64,000 nt of DNA from Pantoea nemavictus (GTDB lineage Bacteria; Pseudomonadota; Gammaproteobacteria; Enterobacterales; Enterobacteriaceae): assembly GCF_037479095.1 (NCBI RefSeq), contig NZ_JBBGZW010000001.1, positions 4,239,593 to 4,303,592 on the forward strand. Direction: 5' to 3'. Shown here in pieces: positions 57,939 to 64,000 of this stretch. The notes under the pieces were generated by a model that saw only the letters and a list, made by a program, of their open reading frames with translations, did no database searches and was not told the origin of the DNA. Made by a program: the position numbers and the translations under genes. Position 1 is the stretch's first letter. Each line of letters starts with the position of its first letter.

Positions 57939-59332
57939 CGCAATTTATCTCCCAGTAAAAATTCCAGCGCGGCATCTATGCGAATGTGTGGCAGCGGGCG
58001 GTCAACATCCAGCTGCCGCGGCCGGAACTGTTCAAACTGAAATCCCTGCTGCTGCCAGAAGCTGTGCCCCGGCAAGCGCGGCGGTACTTCGCCGGGATAA
58101 AAAGTCAGCGCTTCATCATCGGCCAGCCGATTGCCGCGCAGCGCAGGCAGCTTTTCACCCCGATGATCAACCAGCCCGCTTTCGGTAGCTTGTACCGACG
58201 CTAAGCCGAGGCAATCCATATTAATGCCTTCAAACGCCGCGTTCTGCCATGCGTCCTGCACCAGCTGCTGCAGCAGAGAGACCATATTGGCGTGTTGATC
58301 GGAGGTAACGTGATCGGCTTTGGTGGCGGCAAACAGCAACTTGTCGATGACCGGCGAAAACAGGCGGCGAAACAGCGTGCGCTGACCGTAATGAAAACTC
58401 TGCATTAGCTGGGTCAGCGCCAGGCGCATATCGTTGAACGCCTGCGGTCCGCTGTTGAGCGGCTGTAGGCAATCGACCAGCACGATTTGGCGATCAAAAT
58501 GCAGGAAGTGATTCTTATAGAAACCTTTCACCACGTGCTGGCAATAGTAGTTAAAGCGCTGCTGCAGCATAGCAAAGTTGCTGCCGGCAGGGGCTTGCGC
58601 CAGTTTGCTGACCTGCATCTCTTCAACCTGCGGCCACGGGAAGAACTGCAGCGCGGGCGCACCCGCCATATCGCCCGGCAGCACAAAGCGGCCCGGCTGA
58701 ATAAAGTGCAACCCTTCGGTTTTGCATTGATGCAGGTAATCGGTCCAGGCGGCGGCGATTGCGGCGAGACGATTCTCATCGGCGGGTGCAAAGGGATCGA
58801 GATCGGCACACAAGTTGCGCCATTGCGCAGACCAGGTGGCGCGATCGCCCTGCAATAAGCCAACCATCTGCCGTGACCAGCTGAGATAATCCTGCGCCAG
58901 CATTGGCAGATCCAGCAGCCATTCGCCGGGATAATCGACAATTTCGAGATAGAGCGTGGCGGTATCTTTGAAGTGGCGCAGCAGCGATTCATCCGGGCGA
59001 TAGCGCAGCGCCAGGCGCATTTCGCTCACGCCGCGGGTGGGCGTCGGCCACATCGGCGGTGTGCCATAAAGCTGAGCCAGACCTTCATCGTAGGTGAAAC
59101 GCGGCGTACCGAGTTCGCGCTGCGGTACGCGTTTCACCCCAAGCAGGCGTTCTTCGCGCACCACGGAAAACAGCGGCAAACGCGCGCCGCTGTGCACATT
59201 GAGCAGTTGGTTAACCAGCGAGGTGATAAACGCGGTTTTACCGCTGCGGCTTAAGCCGGTAACGGCCAGGCGCAGATGGCGGTCAACACCGCGGTTCATC
59301 AGCGCCAGCAATTCATTTTGCAGTCTTTTCAT
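57935..59332 (-). CDS. ycjX: YcjX, P-loop GTPase-like protein (DUF463)
   Basis: 465 aa. The P-loop is [10 protein letters not shown] near residue 25; [17 protein letters not shown] is the NKxD-like base-recognition region, so nucleotide binding is likely. YcjX belongs to the PspF regulon and is co-transcribed with psp genes. It starts inside pspD (20-bp overlap). Confidence 0.94.
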   Translation of the reverse strand: MKRLQNELLALMNRGVDRHLRLAVTGLSRSGKTAFITSLVNQLLNVHSGARLPLFSVVREERLLGVKRVPQRELGTPRFTYDEGLAQLYGTPPMWPTPTRGVSEMRLALRYRPDESLLRHFKDTATLYLEIVDYPGEWLLDLPMLAQDYLSWSRQMVGLLQGDRATWSAQWRNLCADLDPFAPADENRLAAIAAAWTDYLHQCKTEGLHFIQPGRFVLPGDMAGAPALQFFPWPQVEEMQVSKLAQAPAGSNFAMLQQRFNYYCQHVVKGFYKNHFLHFDRQIVLVDCLQPLNSGPQAFNDMRLALTQLMQSFHYGQRTLFRRLFSPVIDKLLFAATKADHVTSDQHANMVSLLQQLVQDAWQNAAFEGINMDCLGLASVQATESGLVDHRGEKLPALRGNRLADDEALTFYPGEVPPRLPGHSFWQQQGFQFEQFRPRQLDVDRPLPHIRIDAALEFLLGDKLR

Positions 59333-59561
59333 CGTTCTCCCTGATGAATCGTGCTGACAAGCGTTTAAACGCTTTGCTCAGCAACGGTTCCAGGGCGGCC
59401 GCCAGCAACAGGCGCAGCGGACGGCGCGCCACCGATTTCACAGCCCAGCCAGCGATACCGCCGGGCCCGTAAGTTACTGCACTAATGATGATAAATTTCC
59501 CCGCCGACATCAACGCAGGTGTCGCGCGACGGCGCAGAGCAGTAAAACGTTGAGTTTGCAT
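59313..59561 (-). CDS. pspD: Phage shock protein D
   Basis: 82 aa, slightly longer than E. coli (73). AGKFIIISAVTYGPGGIAGWA, VKSVARRPLRLLLAAALEPL and the following LLSKAFKRL are typical. It is a small membrane-associated protein of unclear role. It overlaps the start of ycjX by 20 bp. Confidence 0.88.
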   Translation of the reverse strand: MQTQRFTALRRRATPALMSAGKFIIISAVTYGPGGIAGWAVKSVARRPLRLLLAAALEPLLSKAFKRLSARFIRENDEKTAK

Positions 59562-59619
59562 AGAGCCTCTTACCTTAATGTAGAAGAAGCGAGCCCATTA
59601 GCGGGCTCGGGGATAAAAA

Positions 59620-59967
59620 TCAGATTTGGCGGAAGCGGCTACGCACGCTAAATGTTTCCGAGGTGACATAGCGTTCAATCTCACGCACGTTACGTTCGTC
59701 GCTGTGTAGCGTGGCTTCCAGCTCGTCGAGCAGTTCCCGTGCGCTCGGCGTGCGTTCACCCGCGGCATCGGCGGGCTTCTCATCCAGCACAAAACCGAGA
59801 ATAAAATAGGCAACGATGGTGAACATAAATAAGCCAAGGAATAGCGACAGCACCACAATCACCCGCAGTAAGCGTACCGGAATGTCGAGATATTCTGCCA
59901 CGCCGGCACAGACGCCGCGCACTTTGCCCTGTTGTGGGATGCGCCACAATTTACGTCCATTCATCAT
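59620..59967 (-). CDS. pspC: Phage shock protein C
   Basis: 115-aa PspC-domain inner-membrane protein. GRKLWRIPQQGKVRGVCAGVAEYL is the domain start, one TM segment follows, and the C-terminus reads RYVTSETFSVRSRFRQ. With PspB it senses membrane stress and releases PspF from PspA. Two consecutive ATG codons at the start overlap the end of pspB. Confidence 0.96.
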   Translation of the reverse strand: MMNGRKLWRIPQQGKVRGVCAGVAEYLDIPVRLLRVIVVLSLFLGLFMFTIVAYFILGFVLDEKPADAAGERTPSARELLDELEATLHSDERNVREIERYVTSETFSVRSRFRQI

Positions 59968-60191
59968 GGCTGCCTCCAGTTCGGATGCTCGGCATCCAAA
60001 ATGGCTTCCAGCGCTTCGACACGCTCACGCATGCGGCGCGCATCCTGCGTAATTTGTTGTAAACGCTGCAAATCGCTCGACGACAAATCGGCGCCGCCGT
60101 TGCGCTTGTTGCTGTAATGCAGCCATAACCAGATCGGCGCCACAAAAAGCACGAAGATGGTTAAAGGTATGGCTAGAAAAAGTGCGCTCAT
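59964..60191 (-). CDS. pspB: Phage shock protein B
   Basis: 75 aa (E. coli 74). One N-terminal TM helix (LAIPLTIFVLFVAPIWLWLH) and a leucine-rich coiled coil (LQRLQQITQDARRMRERVEAL). It works with PspC as the stress sensor. Confidence 0.96.
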   Translation of the reverse strand: MSALFLAIPLTIFVLFVAPIWLWLHYSNKRNGGADLSSSDLQRLQQITQDARRMRERVEALEAILDAEHPNWRQP

Positions 60192-60255
60192 TAATTCGAC
60201 TCTCCTTAATCATTGACACCATTTTAACTCGGGCCTGCTACCAGACCCGTGGCGA

Positions 60256-60921
60256 TCACTCAGGGCGATTCATTTTGGCTTTCAGCGCGGCCAGCTGCTG
60301 GCTGATTTCATCATCGGCTTTCAGTTCAGCGAACTCCTGATCCAGACCTTTCGGCTTACCAAAGCGCTGACTTTCCGCTTCGGCTTCCATGTGATCGATA
60401 CGACGTTCGAAGGATTCAAAACGCGCCATCGCATCATCAATCTTGCCGCTGTCGAGCTGACGACGCACATCGCGTGAAGAGGATGCGGCCTGATGACGCA
60501 AGGTTAATGCCTGCTGACGCGCCCGCGTTTCAGTGAGTTTTTTCTCCAGCTCACCAATCTCGCCTTTCATGCGTTCCAGTGTCTCTTCAACTTGCGTCGA
60601 TTCCTGCTGCAGGGCCGCGATTAAATCGGTCAGCTTCTGCTTTTCAATTAAGGCCGCGCGCGCTAAATCTTCTTTACCTTTATTAATCGCCAGTTCGGCT
60701 TTTTCCTGCCACTCGGCCTGCTGAATTTCAGCCTGCTCCATGCGGCGTGCCAGCTGTTTCTTTTCCGCCAGCGCACGGGCAGAGGTAGAGCGCACTTCTA
60801 CCAGCGTGTCTTCCATTTCCTGAATCATCAGGCGTACCAGTTTCTGCGGATCTTCGGCGCGTTCCAGCAGAGAGTTGATGTTAGCGTTCACGATGTCGGC
60901 GAAACGAGAAAAAATACCCAT
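60256..60921 (-). CDS. pspA: Phage shock protein A
   Basis: 221 aa (E. coli 222) from [20 protein letters not shown], the amphipathic membrane-binding helix. The frame runs 16 codons further upstream into the leader without homology. It is a long coiled coil (ESCRT-III-related) that stabilises damaged inner membrane and inhibits PspF. A sigma-54 promoter lies upstream. Confidence 0.97.
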   Translation of the reverse strand: MGIFSRFADIVNANINSLLERAEDPQKLVRLMIQEMEDTLVEVRSTSARALAEKKQLARRMEQAEIQQAEWQEKAELAINKGKEDLARAALIEKQKLTDLIAALQQESTQVEETLERMKGEIGELEKKLTETRARQQALTLRHQAASSSRDVRRQLDSGKIDDAMARFESFERRIDHMEAEAESQRFGKPKGLDQEFAELKADDEISQQLAALKAKMNRPE

Positions 60922-60972
60922 AATGATGTTCCTCAAATTTTGTATGTAGGTGCGCGAGGCGCCCTTCACTAA

Positions 60973-60989
60973 TACAATTCGCGTGCCAA
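60973..60989 (-). promoter_or_regulatory. Sigma-54 promoter of pspABCD-ycjXF
   Basis: On the - strand TTGGCACGCGAATTGTA: GG of the -24 element and TTGT of the -12 element with correct spacing, nearly the same as the E. coli pspA promoter. The remaining spacer to pspF (60990-61085) must contain the PspF enhancer sites and the pspF promoter. Confidence 0.9.
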
Positions 60990-61085
60990 CTTTTAATGTG
61001 CTGATTTTACGGGCTTTGTTTATTTTACATCCGCTACCGCATCCCTTAAGGTAGTGAAAATGATTAATCAGTGGCGAATTTCATC

Positions 61086-62084
61086 ATGGCAAATAATTCA
61101 GACAATCTGTTAGGCGAGTCCAACAACTTTCTTGAGGTGCTGGAGCAGGTATCGCGTTTGGCGCCGCTGGAGAAGCCGGTGCTGGTGGTTGGTGAACGCG
61201 GCACGGGTAAAGAATTGATCGCCAGCCGTCTGCACTACCTGTCAAACCGTTGGGAAGGCCCGTTTGTTTCCCTCAACTGCGCCGCGCTGAATGAAAACCT
61301 GCTCGACTCTGAACTCTTCGGCCATGAAGCTGGCGCCTTTACCGGCGCGCAAAAACGTCATCTGGGGCGCTTTGAGCGTGCCGATGGTGGCACGCTGTTT
61401 CTTGATGAACTGGCCACTGCGCCGATGCTGGTACAGGAAAAACTGTTGCGCGTGATTGAGTATGGGCAGCTAGAGCGCGTCGGCGGCAATCAATCGTTGC
61501 AGGTGAACGTGCGATTAGTCTGCGCCACTAACGAAGACCTGCCGATGCTGGCCGCCGCCGGCAAGTTCCGCGCCGACCTGCTCGATCGCCTCGCCTTCGA
61601 TGTGGTGCAGCTGCCGCCGCTACGTGAGCGGCGCAGTGATATTCTGGTGATGGCCAATCATTTCGCTATCCAGATGTGCCGCGAGCTGGGCTTGCCGCTG
61701 TTTCCTGGCTTCAGCGATCGTGCGCAGCTGACGCTGCTGAATCACAGCTGGCCGGGTAACGTGCGTGAATTGAAGAATGTGGTCGAGCGTTCGGTTTATC
61801 GTCATCATAGTGCCGAAGACGAACTGGACAACATCATCATTAATCCCTTCGCACCGCGCAATCCGCCACCCGACACCCTCACTGAACCCGCAACCAGCAC
61901 CCTACCTTCCCTGCCGCTGGATATACGCCAATGGCAAAACCAGCAGGAGCGAGAGTTAGTTGAGGCAAGCTTACAGCAGGCCAAATACAACCAGCGCCGT
62001 GCTGCTGAGCTATTACGCGTTACTTACCATCAGCTGCGCGCCATGATGAAAAAACATGGTATTCAGGCGCGCGACGAGGATTAG
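61086..62084 (+). CDS. pspF: Sigma-54-dependent activator PspF
   Basis: 332 aa from MANNSDNLLGESNNFLEV, chosen by homology with E. coli (MAEYKDNLLGEANSF); an ATG five codons earlier is possible. AAA+ domain with Walker A GERGTGKE, intact GAFTGA loop (GHEAGAFTGAQK), Walker B GGTLFLDEL and C-terminal Fis HTH (RRAAELLRVTYHQLRAMMKK). No receiver domain, as expected: control is through PspA. In E. coli sapA follows; here an insertion sequence does. Confidence 0.96.
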   Translation: MANNSDNLLGESNNFLEVLEQVSRLAPLEKPVLVVGERGTGKELIASRLHYLSNRWEGPFVSLNCAALNENLLDSELFGHEAGAFTGAQKRHLGRFERADGGTLFLDELATAPMLVQEKLLRVIEYGQLERVGGNQSLQVNVRLVCATNEDLPMLAAAGKFRADLLDRLAFDVVQLPPLRERRSDILVMANHFAIQMCRELGLPLFPGFSDRAQLTLLNHSWPGNVRELKNVVERSVYRHHSAEDELDNIIINPFAPRNPPPDTLTEPATSTLPSLPLDIRQWQNQQERELVEASLQQAKYNQRRAAELLRVTYHQLRAMMKKHGIQARDED

Positions 62085-62184
62085 TCAGGTCGCCATAAAT
62101 GGCGTAATGCCGATCAGTTAAGCGCTGAGCGACTTTCGTTCGCCATCGGCTGAGGCAGTTTCATCTACGCCGTGCGGCGACCGA

Positions 62185-62200
62185 GAAGAGGGCGTCTGGC
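62185..62200 (+). repeat. Left half of a palindrome split by the insertion sequence
   Basis: GAAGAGGGCGT (62185-62195) followed by loop bases CTGGC. The matching arm ACGCCCTCTTC is at 63636-63646, right of the element. Without the IS and one TSD copy the sequence would be an 11-bp perfect stem with a 6-nt loop. Confidence 0.85.
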
Positions 62201-62252
62201 TGAACTGAACCCCGGATCCTGGACTTATTATCCAGAATCCGGAGATTTAAAA

Positions 62253-62765
62253 ATGAAGCATCCTTTTTCTGTCAGGCTTGCAGCCGTCACAGAGTATCTG
62301 TCCGGTAAATCCACTCTTGCCGAAACAGCGCTTCAGTTCAATGTTGGGCAAACACCGCTAAGACGCTGGGTACGTGCTCTCAAGCATCAGGGAGAGGAAG
62401 GACTGGTCCCCCGGCGTCCGCGTATTTATCCTCCTGAATTCAGGTTAAGCGTTGTTCGTTATGTTCTTGATAATCGATGCAGCAGCGCGGATGCTGCAGC
62501 ACACTTTGGTATTCCTAATGAGACAGTGATCCAGAACTGGTTGCGTAAATACCGGGCGGGAGGCAGTGTGGCACTTACTCCATCCAGAACCGGCCCTGCC
62601 ATGATGAAAAAGAGTGCTCCTGACGACAAACCCCTTACCGAAATGACGCACAAAGAGCTGCTCAAAGAGCTTGAGTACCTGCGGGCAGAGAACGCTGTTC
62701 TAAAAAAGTTGAAAGCCCTGAGAGAAGAAAAGGCGCTCGGGGCTCAGCAGAAAAAACAAAAATAG
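62253..62765 (+). CDS. IS3-family OrfA (transposase helix-turn-helix protein)
   Basis: 170 aa from the ATG at 62253 with GGAG 8 nt upstream; the frame's earlier ATG lies outside the element. Two HTH units (LAETALQFNVGQTPLRRWVRA and SADAAAHFGIPNETVIQNWLR) and a leucine-zipper tail ending KALGAQQKKQK. It binds the terminal repeats and oligomerises with the fusion transposase. Confidence 0.92.
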   Translation: MKHPFSVRLAAVTEYLSGKSTLAETALQFNVGQTPLRRWVRALKHQGEEGLVPRRPRIYPPEFRLSVVRYVLDNRCSSADAAAHFGIPNETVIQNWLRKYRAGGSVALTPSRTGPAMMKKSAPDDKPLTEMTHKELLKELEYLRAENAVLKKLKALREEKALGAQQKKQK

Positions 62766-63601
62766 TGTGCTCATTACTGCCTGAACATAGGCTTGCCAGC
62801 CTGCTACGGGCTATCGGTCTGCCCCGCAGCTCGTACTACTACCATGTCTCAAAAGACGCTACTGAAACCGACCGGTATGCCGCTGTCATACCGGTGATGA
62901 CTGCACTTCACAGAAAGCATTCCGCCCGTTACGGCTATCGGCGTATGACGATAATGCTCAGACGAGAAGGCTTCACGCTGAATCACAAAACGGTACGAAA
63001 ACTCATGAAGCAACATGGGCTGACATGCCAGATTCGCCGCAGAAAATACCGCTCGTGGATGAATGATGGCAACAAATCTTCAGCCAATCTGCTTTCCCGC
63101 CACTTTGAGGCAGAAAGAAGTGGTATGAAATGGTGTACTGATGTCACTGAGTTCAGGGCTGGAGGGGAAACGCTGTATCTTTCGGTCGTTCAGGATCTGT
63201 TCAACAGGGAAATAGTGGCCTGGGAAATGTCGACAAGGCCAGCCCTTAGTCTGACGTGTAAAATGCTGGAGAAAGCGTTGAAAACAGGCCTCCAGAAAGA
63301 GGGGATAATGCTGCACAGCGACCAGGGTTGGCAGTATCGAACGCCGATGTGGCGTTCCATGCTGGCAGAAGGTCAGGTATTGCAGAGCATGTCTCGCAAA
63401 GGCAACTGTCTGGATAATGCAGTGATGGAAAACTTCTTCAGCCACCTTAAAGTGGAAATGTATCATCGTAAAAAGTATGAGTCTGTTAATGCACTGAAGC
63501 GGGATATAGACAGGTATATCCGGTATTACAACTGTGAACGCATTAATCTTAGGATGGGAATGAGCCCGGCAGAATACCGGGCAATGAAAGAAAACCAGTA
63601 A
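62765..63601 (+). CDS. IS3-family OrfB (DDE transposase)
   Basis: 278 aa read from GTG here; more likely made as an OrfAB fusion by -1 frameshifting on A6 (62751-62756), since the -1 frame is open back across that run. RNase-H-fold catalytic residues are Asp126 (WCTDVTEF), Asp186 (LHSDQGWQY) and Glu222 (MENFFSHLK), a D-D-35-E spacing typical of IS3 elements. Confidence 0.93.
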   Translation: MCSLLPEHRLASLLRAIGLPRSSYYYHVSKDATETDRYAAVIPVMTALHRKHSARYGYRRMTIMLRREGFTLNHKTVRKLMKQHGLTCQIRRRKYRSWMNDGNKSSANLLSRHFEAERSGMKWCTDVTEFRAGGETLYLSVVQDLFNREIVAWEMSTRPALSLTCKMLEKALKTGLQKEGIMLHSDQGWQYRTPMWRSMLAEGQVLQSMSRKGNCLDNAVMENFFSHLKVEMYHRKKYESVNALKRDIDRYIRYYNCERINLRMGMSPAEYRAMKENQ

Positions 63602-63634
63602 AAGGTGTCCAGGTTTTGGGGTTCAGTTCATGGC

Positions 63635-63890
63635 CACGCCCTCTTCACTCCCGGGCCCTGCGCCAGCCCATCCCGCCGCTACGCGGTGCCTTCACTCAAT
63701 CGCGATTCCTGACGGACCGGCGGCGATTCGCTCCTGCTCAGCGCCGCCTCTCGCCGCATCCCTGCGGCTCGCCCTGGAATCCCTCACTCGCTCAGCGGGT
63801 TGGGATGTCGCCTCAACCCCCACGCTGCAGCATCAAGGCGTTTTTCTAAATCACCATCGCTATCAACGCCTGTAGATACCGTCTTGCCAG
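63635..63890. repeat. Non-coding, palindrome-rich flank right of the IS
   Basis: Begins with the right palindrome arm (63636-63646) and continues with GC-rich stretches having short inverted repeats (CCGCATCCCTGCGG near 63755-63770). The frames open here have unnatural Ser/Arg/Pro composition and no Shine-Dalgarno. It may include the non-coding end of the adjacent IS110 element. Confidence 0.45.
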
Positions 63891-64000
63891 TTACCTGGCA
63901 AGACATATTTTGGTATCGAACGGACGGCCTGATTTCAGCACACCATAAGCCAGCTGGAGCAGCTTCTTCATCGCCGCGCATACCACGACTTTTCCCGTTT
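63891..64000 (-). CDS. IS110-family transposase, C-terminal end only (cut by window edge)
   Basis: On the - strand the frame entering at 64000 reads TGKVVVCAAMKKLLQLAYGV, then LKSGRPFDTKICLAR and TAA at 63891-63893. The AAMKKLL..YGVLKSGRPFD ending is characteristic of IS110 (DEDD/bridge-RNA) recombinases. Only 35 codons are in the window. A perfect 9-bp hairpin surrounds the stop codon. Confidence 0.75.
   Translation of the reverse strand, partial: TGKVVVCAAMKKLLQLAYGVLKSGRPFDTKICLAR

Larger units (their letters stand above)
62201..63630 (+). mobile_element. Complete IS3-family (IS150 group) insertion sequence, 1430 bp
   Basis: Bounded by 24-bp imperfect inverted repeats (TGAACTGAACCCC then CTGGAC in both; 62201-62224 and 63607-63630) with TG/CA termini, and flanked by a 4-bp direct repeat TGGC (62197-62200 and 63631-63634). 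It holds orfA and orfB in the 0 and -1 frames with an A6 run at their junction. All ORFs are intact, so the element may be active. Its size and target resemble IS1397-type elements known to insert in palindromic-unit loops, but I cannot confirm the name. Confidence 0.93.

Noticed and set aside
62172..62252. Extended start for IS orfA
   Set aside because: It begins outside the inverted repeat at 62201; the ATG at 62253 with GGAG is inside the element and fits IS3 OrfA length.
63616..63875. Two overlapping + strand frames right of the IS
   Set aside because: Unnatural Pro/Ser/Arg composition, no Shine-Dalgarno, and partly inside the IS end and palindromic flank.

Overview
The window is chromosomal DNA from a moderately GC-rich member of the Enterobacterales. 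Many proteins are close homologues of Escherichia coli K-12 products (Fnr, UspE, PntAB, YdgH, RstAB, HrpA, TtcA, TyrR, PspABCF), but the local gene order differs from E. coli. An ERIC repeat, an FnrS small RNA and a lengthened acid-shock protein also fit. Pantoea or a related Erwiniaceae genus is my best guess; this is inference from gene content, not a computed placement.

Layout. 1-8.1 kb: 3' end of aldA, an MHS-type transporter overlapping an M20 peptidase with a divergent LysR regulator, an orphan DppA-like peptide-binding protein and peptidase T. 8.1-19.2 kb: catabolic and sensory genes, namely an amino-acid binding protein with a YbdL-type aminotransferase and LysR regulator, a chemoreceptor, a carboxylesterase, a DoxX protein, YdcJ (2-oxoadipate dioxygenase family), an aromatic-acid MFS transporter and a PcaQ-like LysR. 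19.2-34 kb: smrA, fnr, uspE, pntAB, ydgH, ydgI, an unknown GTG-start gene, rstAB, an M32 carboxypeptidase, asr, a YdgU-like microprotein and ydgD. 34-50.7 kb: hrpA, azoR, ydbL-ynbE-ydbH, ERIC, ldhA, a DUF333 lipoprotein, an MgtC-family gene, nifJ interrupted by one in-frame stop, ttcA, a proline-rich small protein, the FnrS sRNA and zntB. 50.8-62.1 kb: mppA, mpaA, ycjG (murein-peptide recycling), tpx, tyrR, then the phage-shock cluster pspABCD-ycjXF with divergent pspF. 62.2-64 kb: an intact IS3-family insertion sequence sitting in the loop of a palindrome, and the 3' end of an IS110-family transposase at the window edge.

How the parts connect. An anaerobic theme runs through the window: Fnr with its own FNR box, the FNR-activated sRNA FnrS with an FNR box about 42 bp upstream, ldhA and the pyruvate:flavodoxin oxidoreductase gene. 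RstA is encoded near asr, and a near-consensus RstA box lies upstream of asr. MppA, MpaA and YcjG form a short recycling route for cell-wall tripeptide. A sigma-54 promoter faces pspA and is served by PspF from the divergent gene. I found no CRISPR array, prophage, tRNA, rRNA or defence island. The items most worth following are the nifJ internal stop, the IS insertion into a palindrome loop, the FnrS locus where E. coli carries dbpA, the extra GAYPNA segment in TyrR, and several small or unknown ORFs.
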